This document shows positions 37,726 through 48,700 of a stretch of 64,000 nt of DNA, piece after piece; within the stretch, counting starts at the first letter, position 1; each line of letters begins with the position of its first letter. A program made the position numbers and the translations under genes. Location: the NCBI GenBank assembly GCA_013399115.1, contig VXAA01006526.1, positions 72,962 through 136,961 on the forward strand. The letters are read 5' to 3'. Source of the DNA: Anseranas semipalmata (Eukaryota > Chordata > Aves > Anseriformes > Anseranatidae). The notes beneath the pieces are model-generated. The model made no database searches and was not told the origin of the DNA. It worked only from the letters and a program-made list of their open reading frames with translations.

Positions 37726-38437
37726 TTCCTACACAAACATGTTCTTGCTGTTCTTTAAATCAAAAATATAGGCAGCCTGGCTTTTGTCTGAATGGAGAAG
37801 GAATAAATAAATATTGCTGCTCTCCACAAGTAGGAAGGGGGACCTTGTCTTCCTTCCTTGCCTTTAAATTAGGCATAGGGTATTGAATATGAGAAATTGT
37901 AAGGAAATTAAAACCTAAATGCCTTAGCTGGGTTTTAAAACACCTCTCTGCCTCCTGCACACTTGAATCTCTGTTGTGTTAAACAGCTTCCAAAGCTGTG
38001 TCCTGAGAGGTCCATGTCCTATAAAGGGCTGGTGTGACAAACCAAGGGCCCCCAGTTCCCACGGGTCTCAGGTTGTCACCGAGCCCCAGCAGGATCTGGT
38101 CCTAGGTCTGTGTCCACTCCTCTGCACTCTCCCATTTTACAGGGAAATGAAACTTCATACAGTGCTGTGCTAATGCTGGTTTGACCCCTTCACACTCCAT
38201 ATACAGTTAATTAAATCTTTGAAGCCGTTTTGACAGATATTTTCTTGAATGTATATAATTAAGTTTTAAATTCTTTCGTTTCAGTACATGTTTTCACTGA
38301 GGTCTCACAAATCATCTGGTCAGTTCTAGGGTTCTGATTAGGATCTTTCAAGGGAGTGGAGTAAAATGCAGGGAGGAAAGAAAATGGTACACATTTTTTT
38401 CTCTAACATATTAAAAAGTACTTCTTTGCTCCCTTTC

Positions 38438-38455
38438 TTTTTTTTTTTTTTTTTT
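38438..38455. repeat. Poly-T tract of 18
   Basis: Eighteen T in a row within a pyrimidine-rich context (CTCCCTTTCTTT). Confidence 0.9.
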
Positions 38456-40329
38456 CATTTTTATTTCTAAAAGCATGTTTAAAGCCTATGATTCTCAACT
38501 GGAGAAAAACAAATATGAAAAACCTATCTTCAGATTTAGTGTGAACTAAACTAAAAGTTTACCGTATTTGAACTAAAACCAGGAAATCCATTAGTATTAG
38601 TGGTACCAGCTGTTCTGTGCATTAATCCAAACTCTGCAAGGGGACACTGTAAGTCCTGCACTACAAGGTCAATACAGAATGGATAACTTTTATTTCAGAT
38701 CAACGAAACAAAGAACAAAAAGAAGTCTCGGAGAAACAAAGTGCTGTGCTTGTATCTCTTTCTGTAACAGCAGCCTTTTAAAATTAAATTGAAGAACCCC
38801 TGGAGTAGGACTGCCCTTTTTGCTTTTGGAAATTATGCTGGCTCCATGTCTCAGTTGACTTCCTTCTGCCCTGCTAGGACAGTCCAAAGATCCTATATTT
38901 CATAATAAAGTTCTGTTAGAAAAGACCAAAATCTCAAATTCCTGGTTCATTCTGGCTAAAGTTATGTTGTTGGTCAGAGTTGGTGGAAATCTGAGTAATG
39001 CAGGGAAAAAAGAAAGGAAACAAAACTTGCTATTTTCCAGATGTTACCATTCTTTTACAGACAGTGGTCTCTTTGCCCCACCAGCTCTTTCAGACTATTT
39101 TTCTGTCCTGGGGAAAGAAAAATAAAAAAATCCTGCTATAGGGTAATTATCCAACAAGAAGAAGCACCAATTTGAAGAGAAGCCAGCAACGCCACTTTCC
39201 ATTTTGAGGGCAAAGCACAAAAAAATCTGATAGTTAAAAACCTGCGCCTGTTCCAATGACAATTTCAGTGACTTCCAAATCCAGATTCATACGTGAAAAT
39301 CATCTCTTCGGAGTTTGTATTTGGTGTCCTACTTTATCAGGTGTAAATAGTGTCTTCAGATTTTGAGACCTGCAGAACTGGATGCTGGAATTGGTGTGCT
39401 AATTCAGCCTCTGCTCTTCTAATTTGTTTGATACGTTGAAGAAGCTGAACTGATGTGTTGCAAGAAAGATTAAAGACACTTCACTTCCCATTTGCTTTAA
39501 ATGTCTGCTAGTAAATAGTGCTGATAAGTAGAGATACAGCCTAAAGCAACATTCAGATGACTAAAGGGTTGCGTTATCTCCAGAAGCTCCCGCTGTGGTG
39601 TCTTAATTTACATTTTGCAGCAAGAGTTTTGAATCCGACATAGTAATAAATGTGCAGGAGTAAAACTTGCAGAAGGGAAGGAAATATTGGCATCCAACTT
39701 TACAACTTGGACAACACAGCGATAAATAAAATCTTCTATTTTCTGCAAATTGAATATTACACAGATTCCCCCATTGTCCCTCCTCATAAATAAATAGTTG
39801 ATATAAACACCACTGGAGTTATTTATTACCAAAAATGCATGAGGATTCAGGACATGTCCACATGTGCTTGACATATTTCACATGTGTAATTTATGTAGCT
39901 CCCATAGTCTTGGGGCAGAACACATGTGTTTCACACATGGACTGCACAGTCCATATTAGCCACAGTCCAAATAGGTTATAAGAAGTGGGCAGGCTGCAGA
40001 TGCAGGGTTATTTGCTGAGCCATGGTAACAGTGAGAAATTGTATGGGAAAGTTTATTGCTGTCACTCAAGACTGTGGGCAAAATTCTGCAAAGACTGCAA
40101 AACAGAGGTAGCTCTTCTTTGCATCTGTTTGGGGGTGTGTCTCAGAGTGTATCTCAGATTCTCTAGTACTGTCACTTCCCCAGGAGTGCTTTTCTGGCAA
40201 TATGCTCACTTTTCAAACCATAACTGATTAATCGGTGGACAAATGTCAGAGGTCACCTGAATAGGAAGAGGAGGGAGAGCCTGCCCTGTGGGTCCTGGTG
40301 TGCGAATGGTTTTGCTCTGGGAAAGAAGA

Positions 40330-41075
40330 ACGTTGTTCTATCATAGGACAGAAGGGACACTCAGAGGTTTTCTGAGCTTTTCCCCACCTCAAGGCAAGAT
40401 CAGTGACCCCTTTGAAATACTTGATGTTTGTCTAGCCTGGTTTTAGAGACCTTCTGGAAGGGACAATGCAGTCTTCCTGGGCTTCATTATCCTTAGCGTT
40501 GCAAAGCTTTCACTAATACCAAACTAATAACTAAAATACAAGCCCATTACTTCTTGTCTTGCCCACAATGGACACGGAGAGCAGGTTATTCTATTCCTTT
40601 GTGCAACAGAAACTTGAAGACTGTACTCCCGATTACTTGTTCACTCCTCCCTTCAGGCTGAACCCCCTCAGCCCTTTCCAGAATATGATTTTTTGGGCCT
40701 CCTTAGGACTTATATGAATACCACTTTTATTTTGCTTTCCTACGAGAATATCACAGGAGTCATACCAAAAATTCTCACTAGAATCAAAATATGTGACAAT
40801 AACAGCTTCCTCCCTGTCCACAAATGCTGTTGTCCCATCACAGAAGTTGGCTTGGGCTGGCATACTTGTGATATGTTTTACATCATATGCCATATGCGAT
40901 GTAGGACCCTATTAATCTCTTTGCTATATTGCAAGTGCTTACCTGGAAAATCTGCTTGAAACAGGATGTTGACTCCTTGTTCTAGCTTTTTCCAGGAATT
41001 CATGTTAATTTGGGTTGTCTATAATTCCACCACCTCCTTCCATTTTGGGGAATGGGCTGTCAGCAACTGAGAAGC
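40330..41075 (-). mobile_element. CR1 LINE with internal deletion, ORF2 to 3' end
   Basis: Read on the minus strand, the element starts near 41060 with a remnant of the NYRP-SLTSIPGK block (NYRQPKLT, later IPGKS), followed by a CKHLE-like remnant. It then has an open ORF2 piece containing FVDREEAVIVTYFDSSENF. After a deletion it continues with FSLKGGVN (family FSLEKRRLRGD), then the CR1 block read on plus as AAGCCCATTACTTCTTGTC and CCACAATGGACACGGAGAGC. It ends at about 40336 in TTCTATCATAGG, equivalent to the ATTCTATG-type CR1 terminus. The deleted part includes the YADD-bearing RT palm, so it cannot be active. Divergence is high, indicating an old insertion. Confidence 0.9.
40633..40893 (-). 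pseudogene. CR1 ORF2 (reverse transcriptase) remnant, 86 codons open
   Basis: This open frame lies inside the CR1 element. Residues 17-61 align with the RT finger/palm start: FCDGTTAFVD (family FYDEVTGLVD) then YFDSSENF (motif A, family YLDFSKAFD), then SCDILVGKQNKSGI (family SHDILLDKLRKYGL). The first motif A aspartate is kept (residue 37), while the position of the second is Trp. From about residue 64 it jumps to the region after the RT core (GFSLKGG; family FSLEKRRLRGD), so a deletion has joined two distant segments without breaking the frame. The ATG is accidental. This is a fossil fragment, not a gene. Confidence 0.85.
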
Positions 41076-42621
41076 TGTTATTGTCATATATTTTGCTTAT
41101 AGTAAGATTTTTACTCATTTTCAGCACATGGAGACATAGGAATATCTTCAGGTTTTTGTAGAGACTTTTCCATTAGATGTACAGAGAAAATACCATAACA
41201 CAGCTCCCTACAGAGGAGAAGACAAGAAACATGAAACTACCAGAAGAGCACAATTCTTGTCAATTACAGATGCTAAATGAGGAATAAATTTTAAAGAAGT
41301 GAAATAAATGTTATTTCTTTTGTTATATTCAGAATCCAAAGCACCTTAAGATGTTTCATCATCTATTTGTATATTTTCTGTTATAAAGGATAAGAAAAAT
41401 CTTTCCAGCTTCTCTTCCAAGATAAGTTTTTTGTAATAATTTAGGATGATAGTCCACCTAAAGATGTAAATGGGGAGAACAAGACAGAAGTCTAACTGAT
41501 ATCAGACTCAAGTATGTTTGGCAGACTCATTTATAAGGTCTGTCATTTCTGTGCAGTTTTCCAACTTTCTTCTAAGCTTACCTAATAATAAAATAATCTG
41601 TGATTTAAATGTCATGGCATCCTCCTCCAAAGCAAGTATGTCCTTTAAAAAGATGGTTAAGCAGATTAAATACTTCACCTGAAGGCAAATATAGAGATAA
41701 ATTTGTGAGTAGATTCAAAGAATGAAAGCTCTCTAGCAAAAATACTAAGCACCAGACCACACCATTTAACAACTTCGGTAAGATAAAACCTACACCAATA
41801 GGAATGTGTCTTCTGCCAAAATCTGCATTTTCATTCTATAATCATCTATCAGTACCCATTTTTTGTCTTGGGGTATTTTGTTAGCTTGCTTTTTTGCATT
41901 GTGAGATGTAACAGTTTTTCTAGCAAATTGACGTGTGTGATTTAATTGATGCATCTGGCCTGCGATGTAACAGTGGTTTAATGAGCTTCGCAAATATCTA
42001 TGGACACTTTTGATTTCTTAATAATAACTATGATTTTGGAAGAAAGATGTGATCCCTGTGAGTGAAGACAGAACAAGTTACAAGTACAGGGTTTTGCTTT
42101 AAAGAGTTATGAGCAACATTAAAATGTGCCCTATACTGCCACCTATTCAAGAATAAATATGGAAAGAAATCATCTTCAGCTGTGTTATAGTACAGTTGCC
42201 ACCATGCTGAGGTTAAGTGTTCTCATGAACAGTTGTAAAGAAAATGGCTTTGGGGTCGGTAACAAGAGTCTAGTTGCTACTTTTCTATATTTGCTTCTGT
42301 AATTAAAAATAAAAATGGGGAAAAAATTACACTGATTGGAAATTTGCCTATATAACCAGTAAAGCATATTTTGTGGATAAATTAATTCACTTAGACCATG
42401 TAGAAAATCCTACCTTGCAGGTATTGCTCTGTTCCCCAGACCCCAAAGTCTCCTTATCTTGGCCCAGAACCTTTAAGGTCAGAAAGGATTGTACTAACCA
42501 TTTCCTTTGGTTTTGAGTGAAATACCAAATAAGGACTCACACTTCCTCATTTGACTTCATAGCTGCTTTTCAACAATTATGTATTTATTTACACAGATAC
42601 TCAGTTTGCATCTAAAGAGGG

Positions 42622-42651
42622 ATAGTCCAAGCTTTCATAAGCTTGGACTAT
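42622..42651. repeat. Perfect 13-bp inverted repeat, 4-base loop
   Basis: The left arm ATAGTCCAAGCTT (42622-42634) and the exact reverse complement AAGCTTGGACTAT (42639-42651) flank the loop TCAT. A perfect 13-bp stem with a tight loop is unusual by chance. Confidence 0.9.
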
Positions 42652-42736
42652 TCAATGCTGATGATCTATGTATGCTACCAAGTAAGTGGTCTTAATTCTA
42701 GACCACATTTTCTAACCTTACAAACTAGATCTCATA

Positions 42737-42762
42737 GTGTGTGTGTGTTTTTTTTTTTTTTT
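42737..42762. repeat. (GT)n followed by poly-T
   Basis: About five GT units lead into fifteen T, followed by ACAG. The whole resembles a 3' splice acceptor, but no coding sequence follows that I can support. Confidence 0.85.
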
Positions 42763-42905
42763 ACAGTGAATTTGCACAAGAATAAAGGAAACCTGTCTGT
42801 AATGAACAAGAAAAACTCTTTTGAAATAAGTTCTCTGAAATCCATTTCAATTTTTTTGAGTGCATCCCCACCTTCCCAGTAAACAGGATACAGATGTTCC
42901 CTGTA

Positions 42906-42967
42906 TATGGTGTGTAGTGTATAGTATATAGTATATATATACTATATAGCATATACTATATACCATA
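42906..42967. repeat. Imperfect A/T-rich 26-bp palindrome
   Basis: The arms 42906-42931 and 42942-42967 pair along 26 positions with three G-T wobbles and two mismatches around a TA-rich 10-base loop. It could form a cruciform, and it overlaps a TA-rich microsatellite from which it may simply have arisen. Confidence 0.7.
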
Positions 42968-44374
42968 TAGTAAACAGACTTTCCCAATCTCAGTATTCAT
43001 CACCATACAGAATAGATGTATCCCGTTTACAAATGAAGGTGAAATATAGGGTAGAGCAGGTGGTTTTAATGAGTGAAAAAAATGCTCTTCTAATTCTGTT
43101 TGGTTATGGAAAGGTCTATGAAAGTTATTAAGGATTCTTGCTCATCATGGATGTTGTTGCACGAGTTTGGATACATTAGGAATCACCTATCAAAAGCATT
43201 GCTGAAAAATTTATTATTCCAGACTTCTGGACTAAAGGAAAAATTTGTTTGTAGATTTATGGGAAAAAAAAATGGTCTAATTCCTCTAGAGAAAATAGCA
43301 AAATGCTTGAATATTAATAGTGTTATACTGAAAGATATTTATAGCTGTTATTAAATGGGACACAGAAAGTCACAAGAAACTCTCTTCTTTCAAACCCAAG
43401 TGAAGAAACAGCCATGTGCTCTCTTGTAGATAGCTCAGAAAAAACTTATGATGTTGGGTTGCCTAACAAAAACACATACCTAATCCTCTGAAAAGATTTC
43501 ACAAAGACTGATGAGGGAACTGATGAATTCATTTCTTTTAACTCCCATTATCTGAGCATGTGAGGGAAAGAGAGTGAGAAACAGTCAGCAAAAGTAGGTG
43601 TGAGGTTTGGTTGGGGAAGGAGAAGGGAGACAGGGACCCTTGGACACTGAATTCTTTGGAAAGGCAGCTTACAGGTTTCTGGTCAAGCATCTTACCTACT
43701 GCTGATGGTTCTTTTGTGTTTAAGAAGACAGGAGTTTGGTACTATCCCTGTAAATAAAGTGGACTGCGTGAAAGAAAGGCTTTTTTGCTTGTTTGTTTCC
43801 AAGGAAGAAGCCTGCTTATTCATTCCAGTAGCAATTACCTGGGAAGAGATCTTGTCTTCCAGTTTCTCTCAAGCCATCATTTTGTGACATAAAGAAGCAC
43901 GGAACCCAGCTATCTGGTTGCATTGGTGCCAGGTCAAGGAAAGCTAATTTGGTAACTGCATAGGCAGAACATGCTATTCCAAGAGGGCATAAGATTATGG
44001 TGGCTACAGTACATCAGATAAGAGTGTTGGTATATTGCTTCAGGTGCCAAACCATCCTGCTATTTCTCCCCTTCAAGGAGGCATTGACTCTGCTTGCCCA
44101 AGCTGACAGTTTTACCAGGAGCATTATGAAGACTTCTAATGTGAGTGAGATGAGCCTGAAAGTCATCTCAAGATCTTCTGCTTCCTGCTTGGTCAGCATT
44201 TGGAATGAGGACCTCCAATACAGACTTTGCAATAGGCAGTTCAGATAAGCTGGGGTGTCAGCAACTTACTAACCGGCCTTTCCCCTAAGTTTTATACACA
44301 TTTATAGGCTTTATTTCTGTATTCGTTTTGTTGCTGTCAACCTCTCTTCTCTCTCTCCTTGATAATATCTCTTG

Positions 44375-44425
44375 CTGGTTCATGTGACCCTGGGCAAGTA
44401 ACTGATTCCTTACTACTTGTTAACA
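44375..44425 (+). mobile_element. Possible MIR fragment
   Basis: GGTTCATGTGACCCTGGGCAAGTAACTGATTCC matches the MIR core order (tgtgaccttgggcaagtcactt). Only about 30 bases are convincing. Confidence 0.45.
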
Positions 44426-45624
44426 AGAGTTAGCAAATGACATATTTTCCAAATGAAGTCGGTGGAAATCCCCTGTCAGCTGTGAATTGTACTATTTAAA
44501 TTATACTACTGTGCTGACAGATTCAGATTTGCTACTAACTATGTTTGCAAGAAAAAGCCAGGTATGGTAGAAAATTATTTCTTACAAGCATTGCTTTACC
44601 TTGGAACAGCTATAGAGAAAGGTTTTTGGCTCCATGAATTGGAGGTTTCAGTGACATTTTGCTTAATCTTTATGATTAGCCATTTGCATAAACCATAAGT
44701 GGGTTTAAACTTTCCACACTGCCCAAGAACTGAAAAATGAACTTCTCAGGGTTAGTGTTTTGGCCCTCATTTGTCCTCTATGTGCTTTGAGGCAACTATT
44801 AGCCACCAGGTTCTTCTCAAACAGCTGGATATTTGTCCCCAGGCTGAGGGGCAGCCCAGGACAGGGTGGTGGTCGCTGTGAGCTCAATGACAGCGGCAGG
44901 ACCCAGGAGAGCAGGCTCTGGAAAATCAATTTGGTGGCTGCATCCTGGGGCGTTGTGGAAAAGTCCTTTGTTCAGAAACAAAAGTCACTAGCCTGAGTGG
45001 TTACTTGGTACTTGGGCACCAGGTCCAACCACTTGCTTTGGGGCAGGGGACATAAAAGCTGGTAGACTAGGAGATATGGAAACTGGTGCTAGCAGGATCT
45101 TTAGGGAGATAAAATGTAGCTTTACACCTGCAGCTTCCCCACCCATGAAGTTCTCATTCTTTAAGATGCCTGGATCCTGCCCTTCTCCCTGGGGTAAATG
45201 TAACTGCCGCAGAAAGCTGCATTGCACACCAAGACACCATTCAGTCCAAACTAGACCTGCGATGGTTGCTTACTCACAAGGGGGTACAGTCACAGTGCTG
45301 ATGAAAGGAAGGAGTCATGGGTTCCACATGTCCAAACAGCCATGTAATCAGGCAGCTCCACCAATTCGTTAACCAGGAAGACCATCAGGAAGAGGTTCTT
45401 TCCACAGACTCCTCCTCACATCCTAAACCTTGGGGTGTAGATAGTATCTTTGAGCTGTCTCTGCTCTTGTCGTGGTGGAGGGGGGCTACCAAGGCCAGAG
45501 GCTGGGGGCAGGGAAGGGGGGGCACTAACTAGCAGTTGGTGGGTGCAAACATGTAAGTTTGGTCCTGTAAGAGCAGCGTGTAAAAGTCAGTATGAAACTT
45601 GGAGCCTTTTCTGGATGATAACAG
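44426..45624. other. Non-coding unique DNA, no gene seen
   Basis: GC is moderate with several short overlapping frames on both strands. A G-rich run near 45477-45530 has tracts of 6, 5, 3 and 7 G, but the first spacing is long. An AATGAAGTCGGTGGAAATCCCC near 44452 faintly resembles the palindromic amniote repeat. Nothing else. Confidence 0.6.
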
Positions 45625-45705
45625 CCTAATCCTCACACCAGTATAGTGAATCACAGTTTGCCCGTTGACTTTCGTGTCCTTTGGAGCAGGATGGGAGGCT
45701 TAGGG
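45625..45705. repeat. Palindromic amniote interspersed repeat, degraded
   Basis: CCTCACACCAGTATAGTGAATCAC followed by GCCCGTTGACTTTCGTGTCC and TTTGGAGCAGGATG follows the known sauropsid pattern in which CACACCAGTGTAAATCA precedes a TTGACTTCAATGG core. It is the same family as 5186-5240, but I cannot name it formally. Confidence 0.5.
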
Positions 45706-48700
45706 CTATATCAGCTATTACGGCCACCTGAGGAAGAAGTGCCCATTGCCCAGGCTGCCAATTTTTATCTCTTAACACAGTGAGAGAGAAGTGGGGTGGG
45801 GAGAAATAATCATGGTGCTTAAGTTATGCACCTACTGTCGGTGTCATGACTCCTTCGCACCGTTGAGTGTGCAGGAGCCAGGATCTGGCGGCTGTAGACA
45901 CTAGGTGGTCTGAATTGCTCATTACCCTCTTGAACTTAGGTGCGATAGCAGGCTCTTAATCTTGGACGCTATAGTTGGCAGCCTGAATAGGGCCCTTATA
46001 TCCTGCAGCTTAAGCAAAGACTGTAAGAATGAAAAGTGGTATAATGTAATCCACAAAGAGGGAATAGGAACAAATATTTAGGAATCAATCTTCTTTATTT
46101 CATTAGCAGTATCAAGTAACCAAGAAGAACTCAGCAGAAACTGACCATGGAAGCACCAGAGAAATGCTCAGTGCTCGACTGTAATTTAATTAGCTTTCAA
46201 TAGCTTCCAGAAAAAATCTCTAAACCTGCATATATTTAAGATAAGCCTTTTGTTCCATTTGTAACCCACAAACTGACAAGGAATCTAGGCCCCTTCCCCC
46301 TTCTCAGACTCCATCCTCTTTTTATTTTGTTCCCCGAGTCGCAGAACTTGATGCTTCTTTTTTTTTTTTTTTCCCTGCAGTACTTTTCTTTGACCTCATT
46401 CCCCCCTCCAAGTAACTCTATCCTGTGCTGCTATGTTCATGCCCAGCCAAACCTTTATAGATGGCTTAATTATTTTCTTTTCTCAAAGAAAATTCAATCT
46501 GATCCCCAGTACGCATAGGATAAAATAAAATGAATCAACTGGGAAGCTGCATTATAAAGGGGGAGGGCTAAAAGAAGTTATGTAAAATTTCATGTCGCTG
46601 TCAGACTGTTTTCATAGAATTTGTGTTTGAGATTAAATTAAATCCCTAAAACTGCTTTGATAGCTTCATACTTCGGGTGAAACGAAGCAGATGCATTTTA
46701 CCCCAGTACCATGCTTCTCATCTCCCCTTGCAGAGAGAGAATGAACTGCTTTGTGGAACAGTTCTATATACTTACAGTATTAAGCAATTCTTCTTTTCCC
46801 CTGGCATTGGTATTCTTTTATTCAATTTATCTGTACTATAGCTTGGATAATATTTACCAGATGTTAAATAAATAATTTAAGATAACACAGTCCTGCATGA
46901 CAGTTGTAACATTTTGGGTCACCTTTTTATTCATTTTTTTTAAAAAATCACTTCAGTTCAAGATTTCAATATAGTTCAACTCAGTAGTGACACTTAATAC
47001 TTTTTCCTCCTTTAATTTGAAAGTAGTGTTCCCCAAATAGTTCATTTGCCATATTGTTTTTATCTTTAACAAGATAAAATAGACGTAGTGGGTTTACTAT
47101 TTCAGCCTGATGCCGACAAATATGAAACCAAAGAATATGAAGAGCCAATGTTTTGTAAAAGCCAGTGTTATATAATGAAACCAAATGCACGTCTTGGAAT
47201 TTAAAAAGAAATCCTAGTGTGAAGATAAAAGGACATGAAAGATAGTAAATGCTGAAATGATACACCACATAATGGTATACTGTCAAGAAAGAAAGATAAC
47301 ATGATAACTTACAGAGCCATCTCAAAGCCTACATAGGTACTTGACCTATAGTTTGCAAGGAAACAATCTTTTTGTTTCATCTGGCTCATATTAAAAATAG
47401 GAAAAACAAAACCCTTATTTTTTCCACTCTCACACATATGGTTTAAAATCCATGCAATTTTTAACTGTCTAAAATTCTTTTAAGCAATTTAAGACAGAAA
47501 GAATTATTAAATCACTTTTCCATTTCATTTAATGAAAAACTGCATCACCGCCGTTGGTCTATGTACTATCAATTTTAAAGCTAGTGGGGCTCCAATTGGT
47601 CCTATGTGCAATCCATCACAAGTGGCATCAGATTTGTATTGCACAAGTTGGGTGCTGGTGAAGATAGAACTGAATAAAACCTAACCCAACACATAAGTGA
47701 ACTTTGAGCAAAGCTTAAAATACTTCCCTTTTCTCCAGGTTTTGAAATGTTAGTTTCCCAATCCAATGCCCACAGATAATTAAAGCACAATGATAGGTAG
47801 AGGTCATTGTTATCACGTAGCAGATAGAGCATAAAGAAGTTTATAGGTAAACACTCTAACTTAAAGTAGGATTTTCAAAGCAGACTGTGAGAGTTAAGCC
47901 TCTATTTTCCACTGTAAGTCTTCCGTGCCTTGAATATGCTCAACCCTTTCTCAAAGAGTTTCCAAAGCCTACCAAAGCTTGCTGTGCACAGGGGACTGCC
48001 CTCCTCTTCTCTCATGCAGAACGGAGGGGCTAAAAAGCTATCTAAGATACTTGCTTCCTTATAAGAAGAGAAGAAGCAAACTACCAACCAACATATCTGG
48101 TATCCAGAAACTACAGGTTAAAATACCATTAGATTGAAGTCAACCTTTCATCTATCCAATGTATACAGTTTTAAACAGCTGTGGTCTGCTTATAAATGCT
48201 CACAGGTCTGCATTGCAGCTGAGACTGCTTGAAAGTCTTCTGTAAAATTTTTTTTTGATAGCAAATTGAGGCTTAGACTTCATTCAAGTTCTTCTGGATA
48301 TTTTTCTCCTTTACATTTTAGGAAGTGTCCACAAAGCACAAAAAAGAATGACCTCAAACCTTTCTACCAGTTATTCTGAACTTAACCAAGTCTGATACCA
48401 GGCTTTTGCTTCTCAGCTGGAAACACTAATTTTCATCTTCTGCTGGAAAATCTTTGTTTGGGGTTATCAATTAAGGATCTTTAGTCTCCAATCAAAATAT
48501 CCATGGCTACAGTTCTTTAAGAAAACAAGGCCTCATCTGTCCTTCAAGTGAAGTCTATTAAACAAGCCCTCTTGTAAGATGATCTTGTTCCCATTTCCCT
48601 GACTATAATGCTCATTTTCACTATAACTCTTCAGGATGTTGTTTCCCAGAGGCACTGTATTTTCTCCTGCTCTAGAGCTTAGGCTGGCTGAATTTTATAC

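Larger units (their letters stand above)
34293..40329. other. Non-coding unique DNA, no gene seen
   Basis: Short frames of up to about 118 codons occur on both strands with no recognisable family. Features seen: an A/G-rich run near 35221-35246, the CpG cluster at 37621-37725 and an 18-base poly-T at 38438-38455. A CCCATTTTACAGGGAAATGAAAC near 38130 faintly resembles a MIR core but is too short to call. I see no exon or RNA. Confidence 0.65.
41076..44374. other. A/T-rich non-coding DNA with hairpins
   Basis: No gene is supported. It holds the hairpins at 42622 and 42906 and the GT/T tract at 42737. A frame of 83 codons at 43997-44248 is shadowed by a 72-codon frame on the other strand, and neither resembles anything known. 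Confidence 0.65.

Noticed and set aside
42737..42775. Possible 3' splice acceptor (GT repeat, T15, ACAG)
   Set aside because: A polypyrimidine run before AG is common in microsatellite-rich DNA, and the following frame has no recognised coding content.
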